Assembly (NCBI GenBank): GCA_900169235.1
Contig: FWCC01000152.1
Span: forward strand, 29,239-93,238
From: Zarea fungicola
Lineage: Eukaryota; Ascomycota; Sordariomycetes; Hypocreales; Cordycipitaceae
Direction: 5' to 3'
Length of the DNA stretch: 64,000 nucleotides
Shown here: piece by piece, positions 10,805 through 20,992 of the stretch
How positions within the stretch are numbered: position 1 is the stretch's first letter
Layout: every line of letters starts with the position of its first letter
Translations under genes and position numbers: made by a program
Notes under the pieces: model-generated
The model's database searches: none
What the model saw: only the letters and a program-made list of their open reading frames with translations
Told to the model about the DNA's origin: nothing

Positions 10805-13337
10805 ATGGCCACTTTTGCCGACGACGACTATTACGACCCTCATGAGGATGACTACGAGGAGGATAATAATGAAATGAGCCCTGAGGATAAAGTGGCTATG
10901 GCCGTCGGCGTAGCAGATGTACAGGAGGCACTCAGGGAAGATGCTAGCAAAGTGTCCCTGGCGCAAATACAAGAAGCTTTATGGCATTATTATTACGACG
11001 TTACAAAGTCGGTGGCCTACCTGCAAAAGACATTTATCTCCCCACCACCGAAGTCAAGTCCCAAGAAGGCACAGGATGGTGAGTTTTCTACTTCATTTCC
11101 TTCCTCGTCCGCTGTAGCATATATTGGCGCCGCAGGAGCAGACCTTGGACGGTACAAGCAAGGAGCACATCGACCAGAGCTAGAAGCATTGGGGATGTCA
11201 GCATTTTCAACTTTGAAAAGTTCTAGTATGCCTATGGATGCCTACTTCTACGACATGCCGTGGCTACAAACTTCTAAAGAACGCCAAACAACTTTCATAG
11301 CTCCCTGGTCCCCCCCAGGTGGCTTGATGGGGGGTAGTGAGGGCGCGCCAAAGATGTCCAAGCTCCAGGCACTGGCCGCAGCAAGAAAAAAGAAAACAGA
11401 GCAGAAAAAAGAGCAAGAAAAAGAATCTCAGGCAGAGCAAGGGCTACAAGATTTGTCGATATCTTCTCGGCTGCCAATAGAGCAAACACAGCATTCAACC
11501 TCTGCTTCGTCGTCGCCAGGGTTACCCATACGAAAAGGGGAGTCCCTTTTGCCAGAAGTCACTGCCGAATCAGAAACCGTACCGCTCAACAACACAGACC
11601 ACCCTATGAGTGATGTGGAAGCCCAGATCAATCTAGCTGGTCAACGCCACACACCGTCGGCTTTTGCTCGTACCTTGATCGGATCTGCTCCCGGGGCAAG
11701 CCAAAGAAATAAAGAAGACGTTTTTGCCATGACATATGCGTCCTCGTCATCATACTTCGCCTCTGTATTCTCCGAGCCCAGCCCAGATGATGTCGTGTTC
11801 GCAGCGCAGGCGAAAGGTTCGAACTTTACGAGGACGAAATAATGGGCTAATTCTAATATCTTATCAGCGGGTAAAAAGCCACCGCCACCACCTAAAGCTG
11901 TACCAAAAAAGAAGGGCGAAGCTGCCGGGAAAACTGCGAATAAAACGGATGATGTTGCGAAAAAGGTGGCTGCTTTAAAGGTTGATGACATACCGCCGCC
12001 AAAAACCAAGGGCCTAGATGTTGTAAAGGAATTTGAACAGAGTGGTGCCAAGAAAAGTACCAGCTTTGTTGTTGTTGGTAGGCTCTCCCCCCCTACGTTG
12101 TTGAGGAACACTACTAATCGACTCCGAAGGCCACGTTGACGCAGGCAAGAGCACACTGATGGGACGTTTACTGCTCGACTTGAAATATGTGGACCAAAGG
12201 ACCGTCGACAAGTACAAGAGGCAGGCTGAGAAGAGCGGCAAGCAATCTTTTGCCCTAGCATGGGTCATGGACCAGCGCAGCGAGGAGAGAGAGCGTGGCG
12301 TCACAATCGACATTGCTACTAACTACTTTGAAACGGACAAGACCAAGTACACCATCCTCGATGCGCCTGGTCATCGTGACTTTGTGCCCAACATGATTGC
12401 TGGCGCCAGTCAGGCCGACTTTGCTATCCTAGTCATTGATTCCAACACTGGCGCATACGAAAAGGGATTAAAAGGTCAAACTCGAGAGCATATTTTGCTT
12501 CTCCGAAGTCTAGGACTGCAGCGAGTCATCGTGGCCGTAAACAAATTGGACATGGTTGGCTGGTCAAAAGATCGCTTCCAAGATATCAGTGAAGAAGTTA
12601 CTGGCTTCCTAAATGGACTGGGTTTCCTAGATAAGAATCTCGATTTTATCCCCATTTCAGGGTTGGATGGCGAGAATATTGTGAAGAAAATCACCGATCC
12701 AGCGGCATCCTGGTACACAGGAGGCACTTTGCTGGAAGCGTTGGAAAAAACCGAGCCGACAACAGTGCGCGCATTCAAAAAGCCGTTCCGGATGGCCATC
12801 TCCGAAATTTTCCGCTCTCAGCAAGGGACATCTACTATGGCGGGCCGAATTGACTCAGGGACCATTCAGGTTGGAGATAAACTCATTATTCAGCCAAGCG
12901 GCGAAACAGCATACATCAAATCCATCATCGTAGATGGGGAATCAAGCGACTGGGCGGTTGCTGGGCAAAATGCCAGTCTCGCTCTGACGGATGTTGACCC
13001 AGTTCACTTCCGTGTTGGTGACATTCTGAGCACTGCAGCCAACCCCATTCATATTGGCGACACGTTCACAATGAAGGCAATGGCTTTTGACCACCTGATG
13101 CCAATGCCCGTGGATCTTCATCGTGGGCGTCTGCATAGTCCTGGTTATATTCAGAGCATGACTGCTTCGCTGGACAAGGCAACTGGAGAGGTCATCAAGA
13201 AGCGGCCCAAGGTGATTCAGCCTGGCGGTGTGGCAAGAGTAGTTGTTAAACTACATGAGAAGGTCCCATTAGAAGCCGGTCAGAGGGTAGTGCTTAGAAG
13301 TGGCGGCGAAACAATCGCAGCAGGCTTGCTTGAATAG
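10805..13337 (+). CDS. hbs1: Hbs1-type ribosome-rescue GTPase with SKI7-like cassette exon
   Basis: Proposed exons are 10805-11078, 11118-11816, 11868-12077 and 12130-13337, giving 796 residues with all exons or 563 if 11118-11816 is skipped. The acidic N-terminus and first 90 residues match the Hbs1 N-terminal domain. A lysine/proline linker follows, then a translational GTPase domain with GHVDAGKST (P loop), DAPGH (G3), NKLDM (G4) and EF1A-like beta-barrel domains to the stop. Hbs1 with Dom34/Pelota splits stalled ribosomes. The second exon carries a conserved-looking YFYDMPWL and GGLMGGSEGAPKMSKLQALA module, which I interpret as the Ski7-like, exosome-linking part. It is 233 codons long and phase-neutral. 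Reading through its weak GTTCGA donor stops at 11842. Confidence 0.88.
11118..11816 (+). other. Phase-neutral cassette exon of HBS1 (SKI7-like module)
   Basis: The exon is exactly 699 nt. The codon phase before and after it is the same (one base carried over), so inclusion and skipping both keep the downstream GTPase in frame. Its 3' donor is weak (GTTCGA rather than GTAAGT-like). Failure to splice there adds eight codons (first GSNFTRTK) and a stop at 11840-11842, producing a short protein without the GTPase. The preceding 39-nt intron (11079-11117) is itself a multiple of three. Splicing was not observed directly; it is deduced from sequence. Confidence 0.6.
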
Positions 13338-14384
13338 AGATAGATGATATAAACAATACAATGAGTGACATGGTCGTTTCTAGAGTCGTGTTTGATATTT
13401 ACGGATGCGTGGCAAGGCTTTCGTGTCTACTGGTAGTACAAATGCATTTCATTGCCAAGCCTCTCCAGCCTGTGTTATTACCAGGTGGCCTTTCGATTGG
13501 TGGCCTTGCTAGGCTGTTTCTCGGCGGCTTACAGAGCTTAAAGAAACCAATGGTAGTTTTAGAAACGTATTAGGCTTAGTTAGTTGGGGTAACAGGCAAA
13601 CCATCAAGCAGACCTGGCCACATCCAAAAATGGCCACGATTATTGTCCCTTGAAAGTAAGTTGATTCAAGGTCATCCTTCAGTGGCTGGCTTTATCATAT
13701 CAGAAAAGGACACCCATTACATGGAAATATGAATCAGCACATGAGTCACAATGGGGCAGAATGGTTTTTGAACGTGTCGCACCGGCCAAGGTAGAATGGC
13801 TGTCACGATGGTGGCGGCGATGGAGGCACCTGGTCTAGCGGTGGAGCCGCCACCATTGTGTGCTACTTGTTGTCTTTGGCCAGGCTCCCAGCAGCGGTGG
13901 TGCGAAGTGCCGAGACGGAAGGCTGGCACTGTGCAAAGGCTTTCGGGGCGTCGTAAAGTGTCCTGGAATCATGCTAGACACCGCCAATCAAAGACACTTG
14001 TACAGTGCGAAAAGCCAACAGGGTCCCTTCTCCAAAATTCTCCACAAGTAAGAGGTTACCCCCTGTCACGTGGGGCACCACCCTGAGCGGCTAGTGGCTT
14101 CTTGTACCTTACAGGAGTGAAATCTGGCCTTTTTGTGCCATTTGGACACCTCGACGTTTTTTGGGACAAGCGCTCTCATAAAGTCAGCCCAGTGTCACCA
14201 ACTTTCTTCCCACCTTCAATCTCCATCTCCATCAACAACATCAGACCCGGGTGAAGTGCCAGCTTGAGGCAAGGAAAAACTCTCGCTGTATCGGATTGTC
14301 TGTCCTTTTTTATAGTTTCTTTTCTTTTTTCTCTTTTCACACAACCTTCACACCGTCGAGTGAAGTAGCTACACATTTCCCATA
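13338..14384. promoter_or_regulatory. HBS1 3' flank and BiP promoter
   Basis: No gene is supported across this kilobase. The distal half should be the BiP/Kar2 promoter. A palindromic CACGTG lies at 14067-14072, about 315 bp before the start codon. The 5' leader is pyrimidine-rich (about 14300-14345). CACGTG cores can bind bZIP or bHLH factors, including unfolded-protein-response regulators, but I cannot show that this one does. I did not find a clean heat-shock element. Confidence 0.4.
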
Positions 14385-15050
14385 ATGGCTCGCTCGCGCA
14401 GTTCGATGGCCCTTGGCCTCGGACTCCTGGCCTGGATCGCGCTCCTGTTTGCGCCCCTGGCATTCGTTCAGACCGCTCAGGCTAACGAGACTGACGACTA
14501 TGGTGTTGTCATTGGTATTGTATGCTAATTCCCAACTTTTTCCCGAGCCGCCTCGTTCGGCTTGCCTTTTGAGCCTGACCGCTAACACTACTTCAGGATC
14601 TGGGTACAACCTACTCCTGCGTCGGTGTGATGCAGAAGGGCAAGGTTGAAATTCTAGTCAACGATCAGGGTAACCGTATCACTCCTTCCTACGTCGCCTT
14701 CACCGAGGAGGAGCGTCTCGTCGGTGACGCCGCCAAGAACCAGGCCGCGGCCAACCCCTACAACACAATCTTCGACGTGAAGTAAGCTCAATTCCTTCGC
14801 TGCGCATTCAATTGGCTATACAGTTTCTAACCAAACGATAGGCGCCTTATTGGTCGCAACTTCAACGAGAAGGACGTCCAGGCCGATATCAAGCACTTCC
14901 CCTTCAAGGTCATTGCTAAGGATGGCAAGCCTAACGTCCAAGTCGAGGTCGCTGGCCAGAAGAAGCAGTTCACTCCTGAGGAAGTTTCTGCCATGATTCT
15001 TGGCAAGATGAAGGAGGTTGCTGAGTCTTACCTCGGCAAGAAGGTCACAC

Positions 15051-15083
<33 letters not shown>

Positions 15084-16570
15084 TACGTTCTAGACTCGCT
15101 GCCAGCCCAAATCTGTCCAATTGCTAACCCTTTCCACAGGACAACCAGCGTCAGGCCACCAAGGATGCTGGTATCATTGCCGGTCTCAACGTTCTCCGAA
15201 TTGTCAACGAGCCCACTGCTGCCGCTATCGCCTACGGTCTGGATAAGACCGACGGTGAGCGCCAGATCATTGTCTACGATCTCGGTGGTGGTACCTTTGA
15301 TGTCTCTCTCCTGTCCATTGACAACGGTGTCTTCGAGGTTCTTGCCACCGCTGGTGACACTCATCTTGGTGGTGAGGATTTCGACCAGCGTGTCATCAAC
15401 CACTTCGCCAAGTCGTACAACAAGAAGAACAACGTCGACATCTCCAAGGATGCCAAGGCCATGGGCAAGCTCAAGCGTGAAGCTGAAAAGGCCAAGCGTA
15501 CTCTCTCTTCCCAGATGAGCACCCGTATCGAGATTGAGGCTTTCTTCGAGGGCAACGACTTCTCTGAGACCCTTACCCGCGCCAAGTTCGAGGAGCTGAA
15601 CATGGATCTCTTCAAGAAGACCATCAAGCCCGTTGAGCAGGTTCTCAAGGATGCCAACGTTAAGAAGTCCGAGATTGACGACATCGTCCTTGTCGGTGGC
15701 TCCACCCGTATCCCCAAGGTCCAGTCCCTCATTGAGGAGTACTTCAACGGCAAGAAGGCTTCCAAGGGTATCAACCCCGACGAGGCCGTCGCTTTCGGCG
15801 CTGCCGTTCAGGCCGGTGTTCTGTCTGGCGAGGAGGGTACTGAGGAGATTGTTCTCATGGATGTCAACCCCCTTACTCTTGGAATTGAGACAACTGGTGG
15901 TGTCATGACCAAGCTCATTCCCCGCAACACTCCTATCCCTACCCGCAAGAGCCAGATCTTCTCGACTGCCGCTGATAACCAGCCCGTTGTCCTGATCCAG
16001 GTCTTCGAGGGTGAGCGTTCCATGACCAAGGACAACAACATCCTTGGCAAGTTCGAGCTCACTGGTATCCCCCCCGCTCCCCGTGGCGTTCCTCAGATCG
16101 AGGTCTCCTTCGAGCTCGATGCCAACGGTATCCTCAAGGTCTCTGCCCACGACAAGGGTACTGGCAAGCAGGAGTCCATCACCATTACCAACGACAAGGG
16201 CCGTCTCACCCAGGAGGAGATTGATCGCATGGTTGCCGAGGCCGAGAAGTACGCCGAGGAGGACAAGGCCACCCGTGAGCGCATTGAGGCTCGTAACGGT
16301 CTCGAGAACTACGCTTTCAGCCTCAAGAACCAGGTCAACGACGAGGAGGGTCTCGGTGGCAAGATTGACGACGAGGAGAAGGAGACTATCCTCGACGCTG
16401 TCAAGGAGGCTACCGAGTGGCTCGAGGAGAACGGTGCAGAGGCCAGCGCCGAGGACTTCGAGGAGCAGAAGGAGAAGCTTTCCAACGTCGCCTACCCCAT
16501 CACATCTAAGATGTACTCTGGCGGCGCTCCTGGTGAGGAGGCTGATTCTGACTTCCACGATGAGCTGTAA
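14385..16570 (+). CDS. kar2: ER Hsp70 chaperone BiP/Kar2
   Basis: Four exons, 14385-14519, 14597-14781, 14842-15082 and 15140-16570, give 663 residues. The product is the lumenal Hsp70 of the endoplasmic reticulum. It drives translocation and folding of secretory proteins and restrains the unfolded-protein-response sensor. It has an N-terminal hydrophobic signal peptide (about residues 1-32). The nucleotide-binding domain has [11 protein letters not shown], the [12 protein letters not shown] phosphate-binding loop and the [13 protein letters not shown] motif. The substrate-binding domain is followed by a helical lid. The C-terminus is HDEL, the ER-retrieval signal. Codons are strongly biased to C/G at third positions, unlike its neighbours, consistent with high expression. 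Introns cluster in the 5' end. Confidence 0.97.
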
Positions 16571-16951
16571 TTGCATAGAAAAGGGCTATTAGAGTGGTGT
16601 TCTGTTTTCGGGCTACGGCGTGAAAGACGGCATTTGGTTTTTGAATTTGCCTGCGTCTTATATTGTAAACTAGACACATACCAAAACTGAAATTAAAAAA
16701 AGGTTACAGATGCAATCAATCACAGGCTGCTGTGAAGGCATTGAATGTGAAATTGAAGTGGCGATTCATTCATTGTCGCTCGCAGCTGGCAGCTGCCTTC
16801 TCACAGCCGGCAGCTGGCCGTTTGTACCCAAGAACCTCAACCTCACATGCATCTCTCACTCAAGAACTAGCATTTACACTGCTTCACTTTCCTCTCTTAT
16901 CCTTCGTCTTAACTTTTCAACCTCATTTCAATCATTTCAATCATTTCAATC
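16571..16951. promoter_or_regulatory. BiP 3' UTR and upstream region of the next gene
   Basis: A 381-bp gap between two same-strand genes. A three-copy ATTTCAATC direct repeat (9-bp period) sits immediately before the next start codon (about 16925-16950). No other structure is evident. Confidence 0.4.
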
Positions 16952-18529
16952 ATGAAAAGGTCTCCACATTCCGAGCATGATACTCCCAAGAAACGCCGTA
17001 AAGGTCGGGGACCTCACACTGCCTCGCCACAGCCGCGCAACAGCGTAGAAAAGCCCGTGAGTCTTACTGATGCCAAAACATCCTCCGATCTGTTCCAGAA
17101 AGCAACACAAAAAATCAAGCGTGCATCTGGCAGCGAACCACCTCCTGCCGGAGCTCATTCCACTCTGGGGTCTCCAATTCAGGTAAAGGCTGACAAGCAA
17201 CTGCCATCTGGCAAGGCTGCGCCTCCATCAGAAAAACATGAGAGCGGCACGGAGGATTCAAATGCGACTGATGATATTGAATTCCAGAAGACGCTCATGA
17301 AGGAGCGGATCGAGCTTGCTAGGAAACGGCGACAGGAAGAGGCTGCGCGAGAAGAACAGGCCCGAAAGGAGAGAATCAAGACGCTATTTGACAAGATTTC
17401 TCAAGCACCTGGGACGGATAAAGCTGAAAGTAAGGACGGCGACGAACCCGAGTCCTCGAGGGAGATTGTAAGCGGGCAAGTCTCTGCCGCTATCGCGCCT
17501 GCTTCGGAAAAGGGGGAGAGTACGACGCCATCAAAGTCCGATTTGCTTGATGATATTGGATCCCAGGAGAAGACCATGAAAGAGCGAATTGATCTTGCTA
17601 AAAAGCGGCGACAGGAGGAACCTGTGCCCTCTGCTACTGATCGAAAGGAGCTCTTGCAGCAGAAGGCTGACCCAGCGGAGAAGAAAGTTGTTGAAAATAA
17701 CAATGGAGCCGAGACGGAGACTGTTGATCTTACGAGCGTCGTCCTTCCCAATACTGAGACCCCTCGTATGAGTAACGCTCGGTCAGACAACACCAACATG
17801 AATGATCTTGAGATTGTGGAAATCCAGCAGCCAGGCAGTGGTTCGACGGCCGACGACGCAATGGACGTCGATGCCTATCCCTCCGGGCAGCATGGCCAAC
17901 AGAGCCACACCAACAGTCAGCAACCTACGGAGCGACACAGTGATAAGTCGACAAGCATGGTGAGCACCGAGTGGTTCCTTGACAAGCTCCACGGTCTCTC
18001 AGCCGCAGACCTAGAAACTGGCCGCGCCACCATAGTCCAGGAGCTCAAAGCGATGGAGGACGAAGTCGCCCGCCTGCCCCGCGCCGAGATGCACGCGGCC
18101 TCCTCCCACATTGCGGCCAACAATCCAACCCGCCGCTTGCTGCTCATCGAGAACCTCATCGGGCCAGACATGCTCGCCAAGATTCCCAAGCGCACCTGGG
18201 CGGGCTATAAGCAGCGCCTGCTCCGCCTGTGCGCGCACCCAGCCCTGGCCAATATGGACTACCGACAGCGGCTGGAGAAGATTAAGGAGATTGTGTTTTT
18301 ACCCGAGGAGATGGAGCTGCTGCGCTACGGAAACAACGAGCGCATAGGATGCGCGATTCGTGTGTGCGCGGCCGTCACGGAGATTACTGGCCGGGATGAC
18401 GAGATTGTGCCCGAAGAGATGGCGGCGTGGGTGGATGTACAGCTCCAGGACGTTGCCTGGAAATCCAAAGTGACGTCCGTTTGGCGCAAGTACTGGCCCG
18501 ATAACGAGAACGCCATGGTGGTGGACTGA
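16952..18529 (+). CDS. Uncharacterised lysine/glutamate-rich nuclear-type protein
   Basis: A single-exon frame of 525 residues that I do not recognise. The N-terminus has a basic cluster, PKKRRKGRG, resembling a nuclear localisation signal. The first 350 residues are disordered and charged. They include an imperfect internal duplication: a block with KERIELARKRRQEE near residue 118 and a second with KERIDLAKKRRQEE near residue 210, each preceded by an aspartate-rich 'DDI' start and likely to form a charged single helix or coiled coil. The last 180 residues, from about STEWFLDKL, look globular and helical and contain IAANNPTRRLLLIENL and KRTWAGYKQRLLRL. The stop is at 18527. Its role is unknown. 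Confidence 0.75.
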   Translation: MKRSPHSEHDTPKKRRKGRGPHTASPQPRNSVEKPVSLTDAKTSSDLFQKATQKIKRASGSEPPPAGAHSTLGSPIQVKADKQLPSGKAAPPSEKHESGTEDSNATDDIEFQKTLMKERIELARKRRQEEAAREEQARKERIKTLFDKISQAPGTDKAESKDGDEPESSREIVSGQVSAAIAPASEKGESTTPSKSDLLDDIGSQEKTMKERIDLAKKRRQEEPVPSATDRKELLQQKADPAEKKVVENNNGAETETVDLTSVVLPNTETPRMSNARSDNTNMNDLEIVEIQQPGSGSTADDAMDVDAYPSGQHGQQSHTNSQQPTERHSDKSTSMVSTEWFLDKLHGLSAADLETGRATIVQELKAMEDEVARLPRAEMHAASSHIAANNPTRRLLLIENLIGPDMLAKIPKRTWAGYKQRLLRLCAHPALANMDYRQRLEKIKEIVFLPEEMELLRYGNNERIGCAIRVCAAVTEITGRDDEIVPEEMAAWVDVQLQDVAWKSKVTSVWRKYWPDNENAMVVD

Positions 18530-19152
18530 TAGCGGTTGTCCATTGAGGGTTATTATGCCATTTACGTGACACGAGATGGCTAGAGCGTATCGGCCGGTAC
18601 TATGAGTTTACTTTGTTTTTGGCTTTTCTTAAGACTACGGAGGAATTTGGGTTAGATTGAGAAACATAAACAATTTTGCTTTTTACATCATTTCTGCTTT
18701 GAGATTGAGAGGAGAAATTCAGATATCATACAAGTTCGACAATGAATGACATGGATGTCACATTGCCTACAACAAGGCCTGACATAGAACTACAGCAGGT
18801 AGCAAAACACAGAATGAGCTATTTAGGCTTAATCATATCCTAACATGTAACCTGTCCTTATTTGTTCGCTTTGAGCATTTTGCCTCTGTCCTTCTTGTTG
18901 AAGCTTTCAATGTAGGGTAAATGCATCACGTGTTCACGCGCACGAGTCGCGGAGTGCGACGCGCATTTTAGCCTGAAGCAATCAATCCACACAGGCTAGA
19001 TCAGATGACGACATACAAAGGACTGGTATTTCACCCCTGTTTTTTGTTTTATGAACCGTTGGGGTTCGTCAAACCCTCCAATAACACCTCGTCCAATTTG
19101 AATTTCAATTCTGGATAGTTGCGTATTACTTTTCACTCTTTGCAGCTTTAAA
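18530..19152. other. Intergenic spacer
   Basis: An AT-rich spacer of about 620 bp between two same-strand genes. I see no gene or recognised element. The final part presumably holds the promoter of the DUF2461 gene. Confidence 0.4.
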
Positions 19153-19455
19153 ATGCCTGTTCGAAAGCGTGCAGCCGATGAAGTGACAGAGGCGGCGGAG
19201 CCGGCTACTAGTACTAGCTCACGTCGCCGGTCCGGTCGCCTCTCCAGCACGATGTCAAAGAAGAGCTCCTACTGGGAGGGCGATGATTCTGAAAGCGAAA
19301 ACAAAAATGAAGGTGATGAAGATGAGAAGCCATTGAAAAAGAAGGCAAGGGTGTCCAATGGGAAGCGCGCAAGCACCACGAAAAGAAAAGCGCAAGAGAG
19401 TGATGAGGATGAGTATACTGTCGAGGCGCAGTTGGTTGATGAAGCGGGAGATGAT

Positions 19456-19486
<31 letters not shown>

Positions 19487-20822
19487 CTGATGAAGAGGAA
19501 GAAGAAAAAGAGAGAGACAAAGGCAAAGGAAAAGTAGGGGGAAAGGCAAAAGGACCTGGCCAATGGAAGAAACACAAACAAGAAGCAGATGATGATGATG
19601 AGGACAAGCCACTTAAAGTGGAAATTTTACCTCTTGAAAGCATGAGGCCTGAGGGCCCTATTGCGTATGAGGATTTCAAGTTGCACAAGAACACGATGCT
19701 ATTCCTCGCAGACCTCAAGGCGAACAACAAGCGTACATGGCTAAAATGTGAGTACCCTCCGCTTAAGAGAATACGTGCGTCAAAATGTGTCTTTCTGGGG
19801 TGGCTGACATGGTATTTCTTTCCCTGGTAGCGAATGATGGAGAATTCAGAAGGGCGTTCAAAGACTGGCAGACTTTTGTCGATCAGGCTTCACAGACAGT
19901 GAGCGAAGCCGATGAGACTGTCCCGGAACTGCCCTCCAAGGATATCATCTTTCGTATATACCGCGACACACGATTCAGCAAAGATCCGACGCCATACAAG
20001 GTACGCATTTGCTCCGGCCCCTGGCTCCGGCCTAAGTCCTCCAACTACTTTCGCAAATACAGCAAAATAAAAGAGTTCAAATAATGACATGTATGCCAAA
20101 AAACAGCCCCATTTCTCCGCCGCCTGGTCGCGGACCGGTCGAAAAGGCCCTTATGCTTGTTACTACCTCCACTGCGAACCTGGCGGCAACTCCTTTTTCG
20201 GTGGTGGGCTGTGGTATCCTGAGGCGCCGCATGTGCAGAAGCTTCGCCGCAGTATCGACAGACACCCGGAGCGCTGGCGGGAGGTGTTTGAGGACGCCGA
20301 CTTTCGACGCGTGTTTTTTCCGCAGGTCAAGGCGGGCGCTGGCGTGGAGGCGGTCATCAAGGCGTTTGTGGGCAAGAATCAAGTAAATGCGTTGAAGAAG
20401 AAGCCAATGGTACGTGAAAAAGACGCTTTCCCTGAAAGCAGGTGAAAGAGGAATGAAAAAGAGGCAGAGGAGGAAGAGAATTGAATAGCAGAAGGGGTTT
20501 CAGTAATACTGACACACGGACAGGGCTACGATGCTACACATCGAGATATTGAGCTGCTCAAGCTCAAGAACTATACAGTTGCCGTTCCTCTTGATGAAAC
20601 GATCCTGACAAAGGATGATGCACAGGCAAAAATTGGCGAGTATATACGTGCCATGGAGAAATTTGTAAATCCTTCCTGCTCAGTTACTCCTTATGACAAT
20701 TGGACTAACCCACCGAACCCACGTAGATTACCTTTATCAACAGCGTCGTCATGCCTGATCCTGGTGACGAAAGCGATAGCGACGACGAGGATGACGAGCA
20801 TGAAGAGCAAAACGACGACTGA
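19153..20822 (+). CDS. DUF2461 (TIGR02453) family protein with acidic N-terminal tail
   Basis: Five exons, 19153-19747, 19831-20000, 20107-20409, 20524-20664 and 20727-20822, join in phase to give 434 residues. The first 150 residues are low complexity: basic KR and SRRRSGR stretches, then an unbroken aspartate/glutamate tract near residue 100, probably disordered and nuclear. The folded part follows, with RDTRFSKDPTPYK, HFSAAWSR and GGGLWYPE motifs characteristic of DUF2461. That family is found in bacteria and fungi and has no settled biochemical role. A second acidic tail (SDSDDEDDEHEE) closes the protein. The second intron's 3' splice site (AACAG at 20106) was chosen because it restores the family motif. 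Confidence 0.85.
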
Positions 20823-20992
20823 AGAAACTATCGCCCCCCCCGTTATCATGTGAGCCAAATGAGTCTGGATTATTACATCCAATGCCACGCACTGTATTTT
20901 AGCTATATACATTTGAATGGATAATTACACTACATCAGCGTCGCAAAGAATAATCTCATCGTCCTCATAACTCGGTGATTTCGGCCGGTATT

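Noticed and set aside
14067..14072. CACGTG in the BiP promoter as a proven stress element
   Set aside because: A 6-bp palindrome occurs often by chance; noted only as a candidate in the promoter entry.
14816..16576. Long minus-strand frame of 586 codons
   Set aside because: It lies fully antisense to the BiP gene. Long antisense frames are a known by-product of the codon bias of Hsp70 genes, and it crosses the BiP intron without splice signals of its own.
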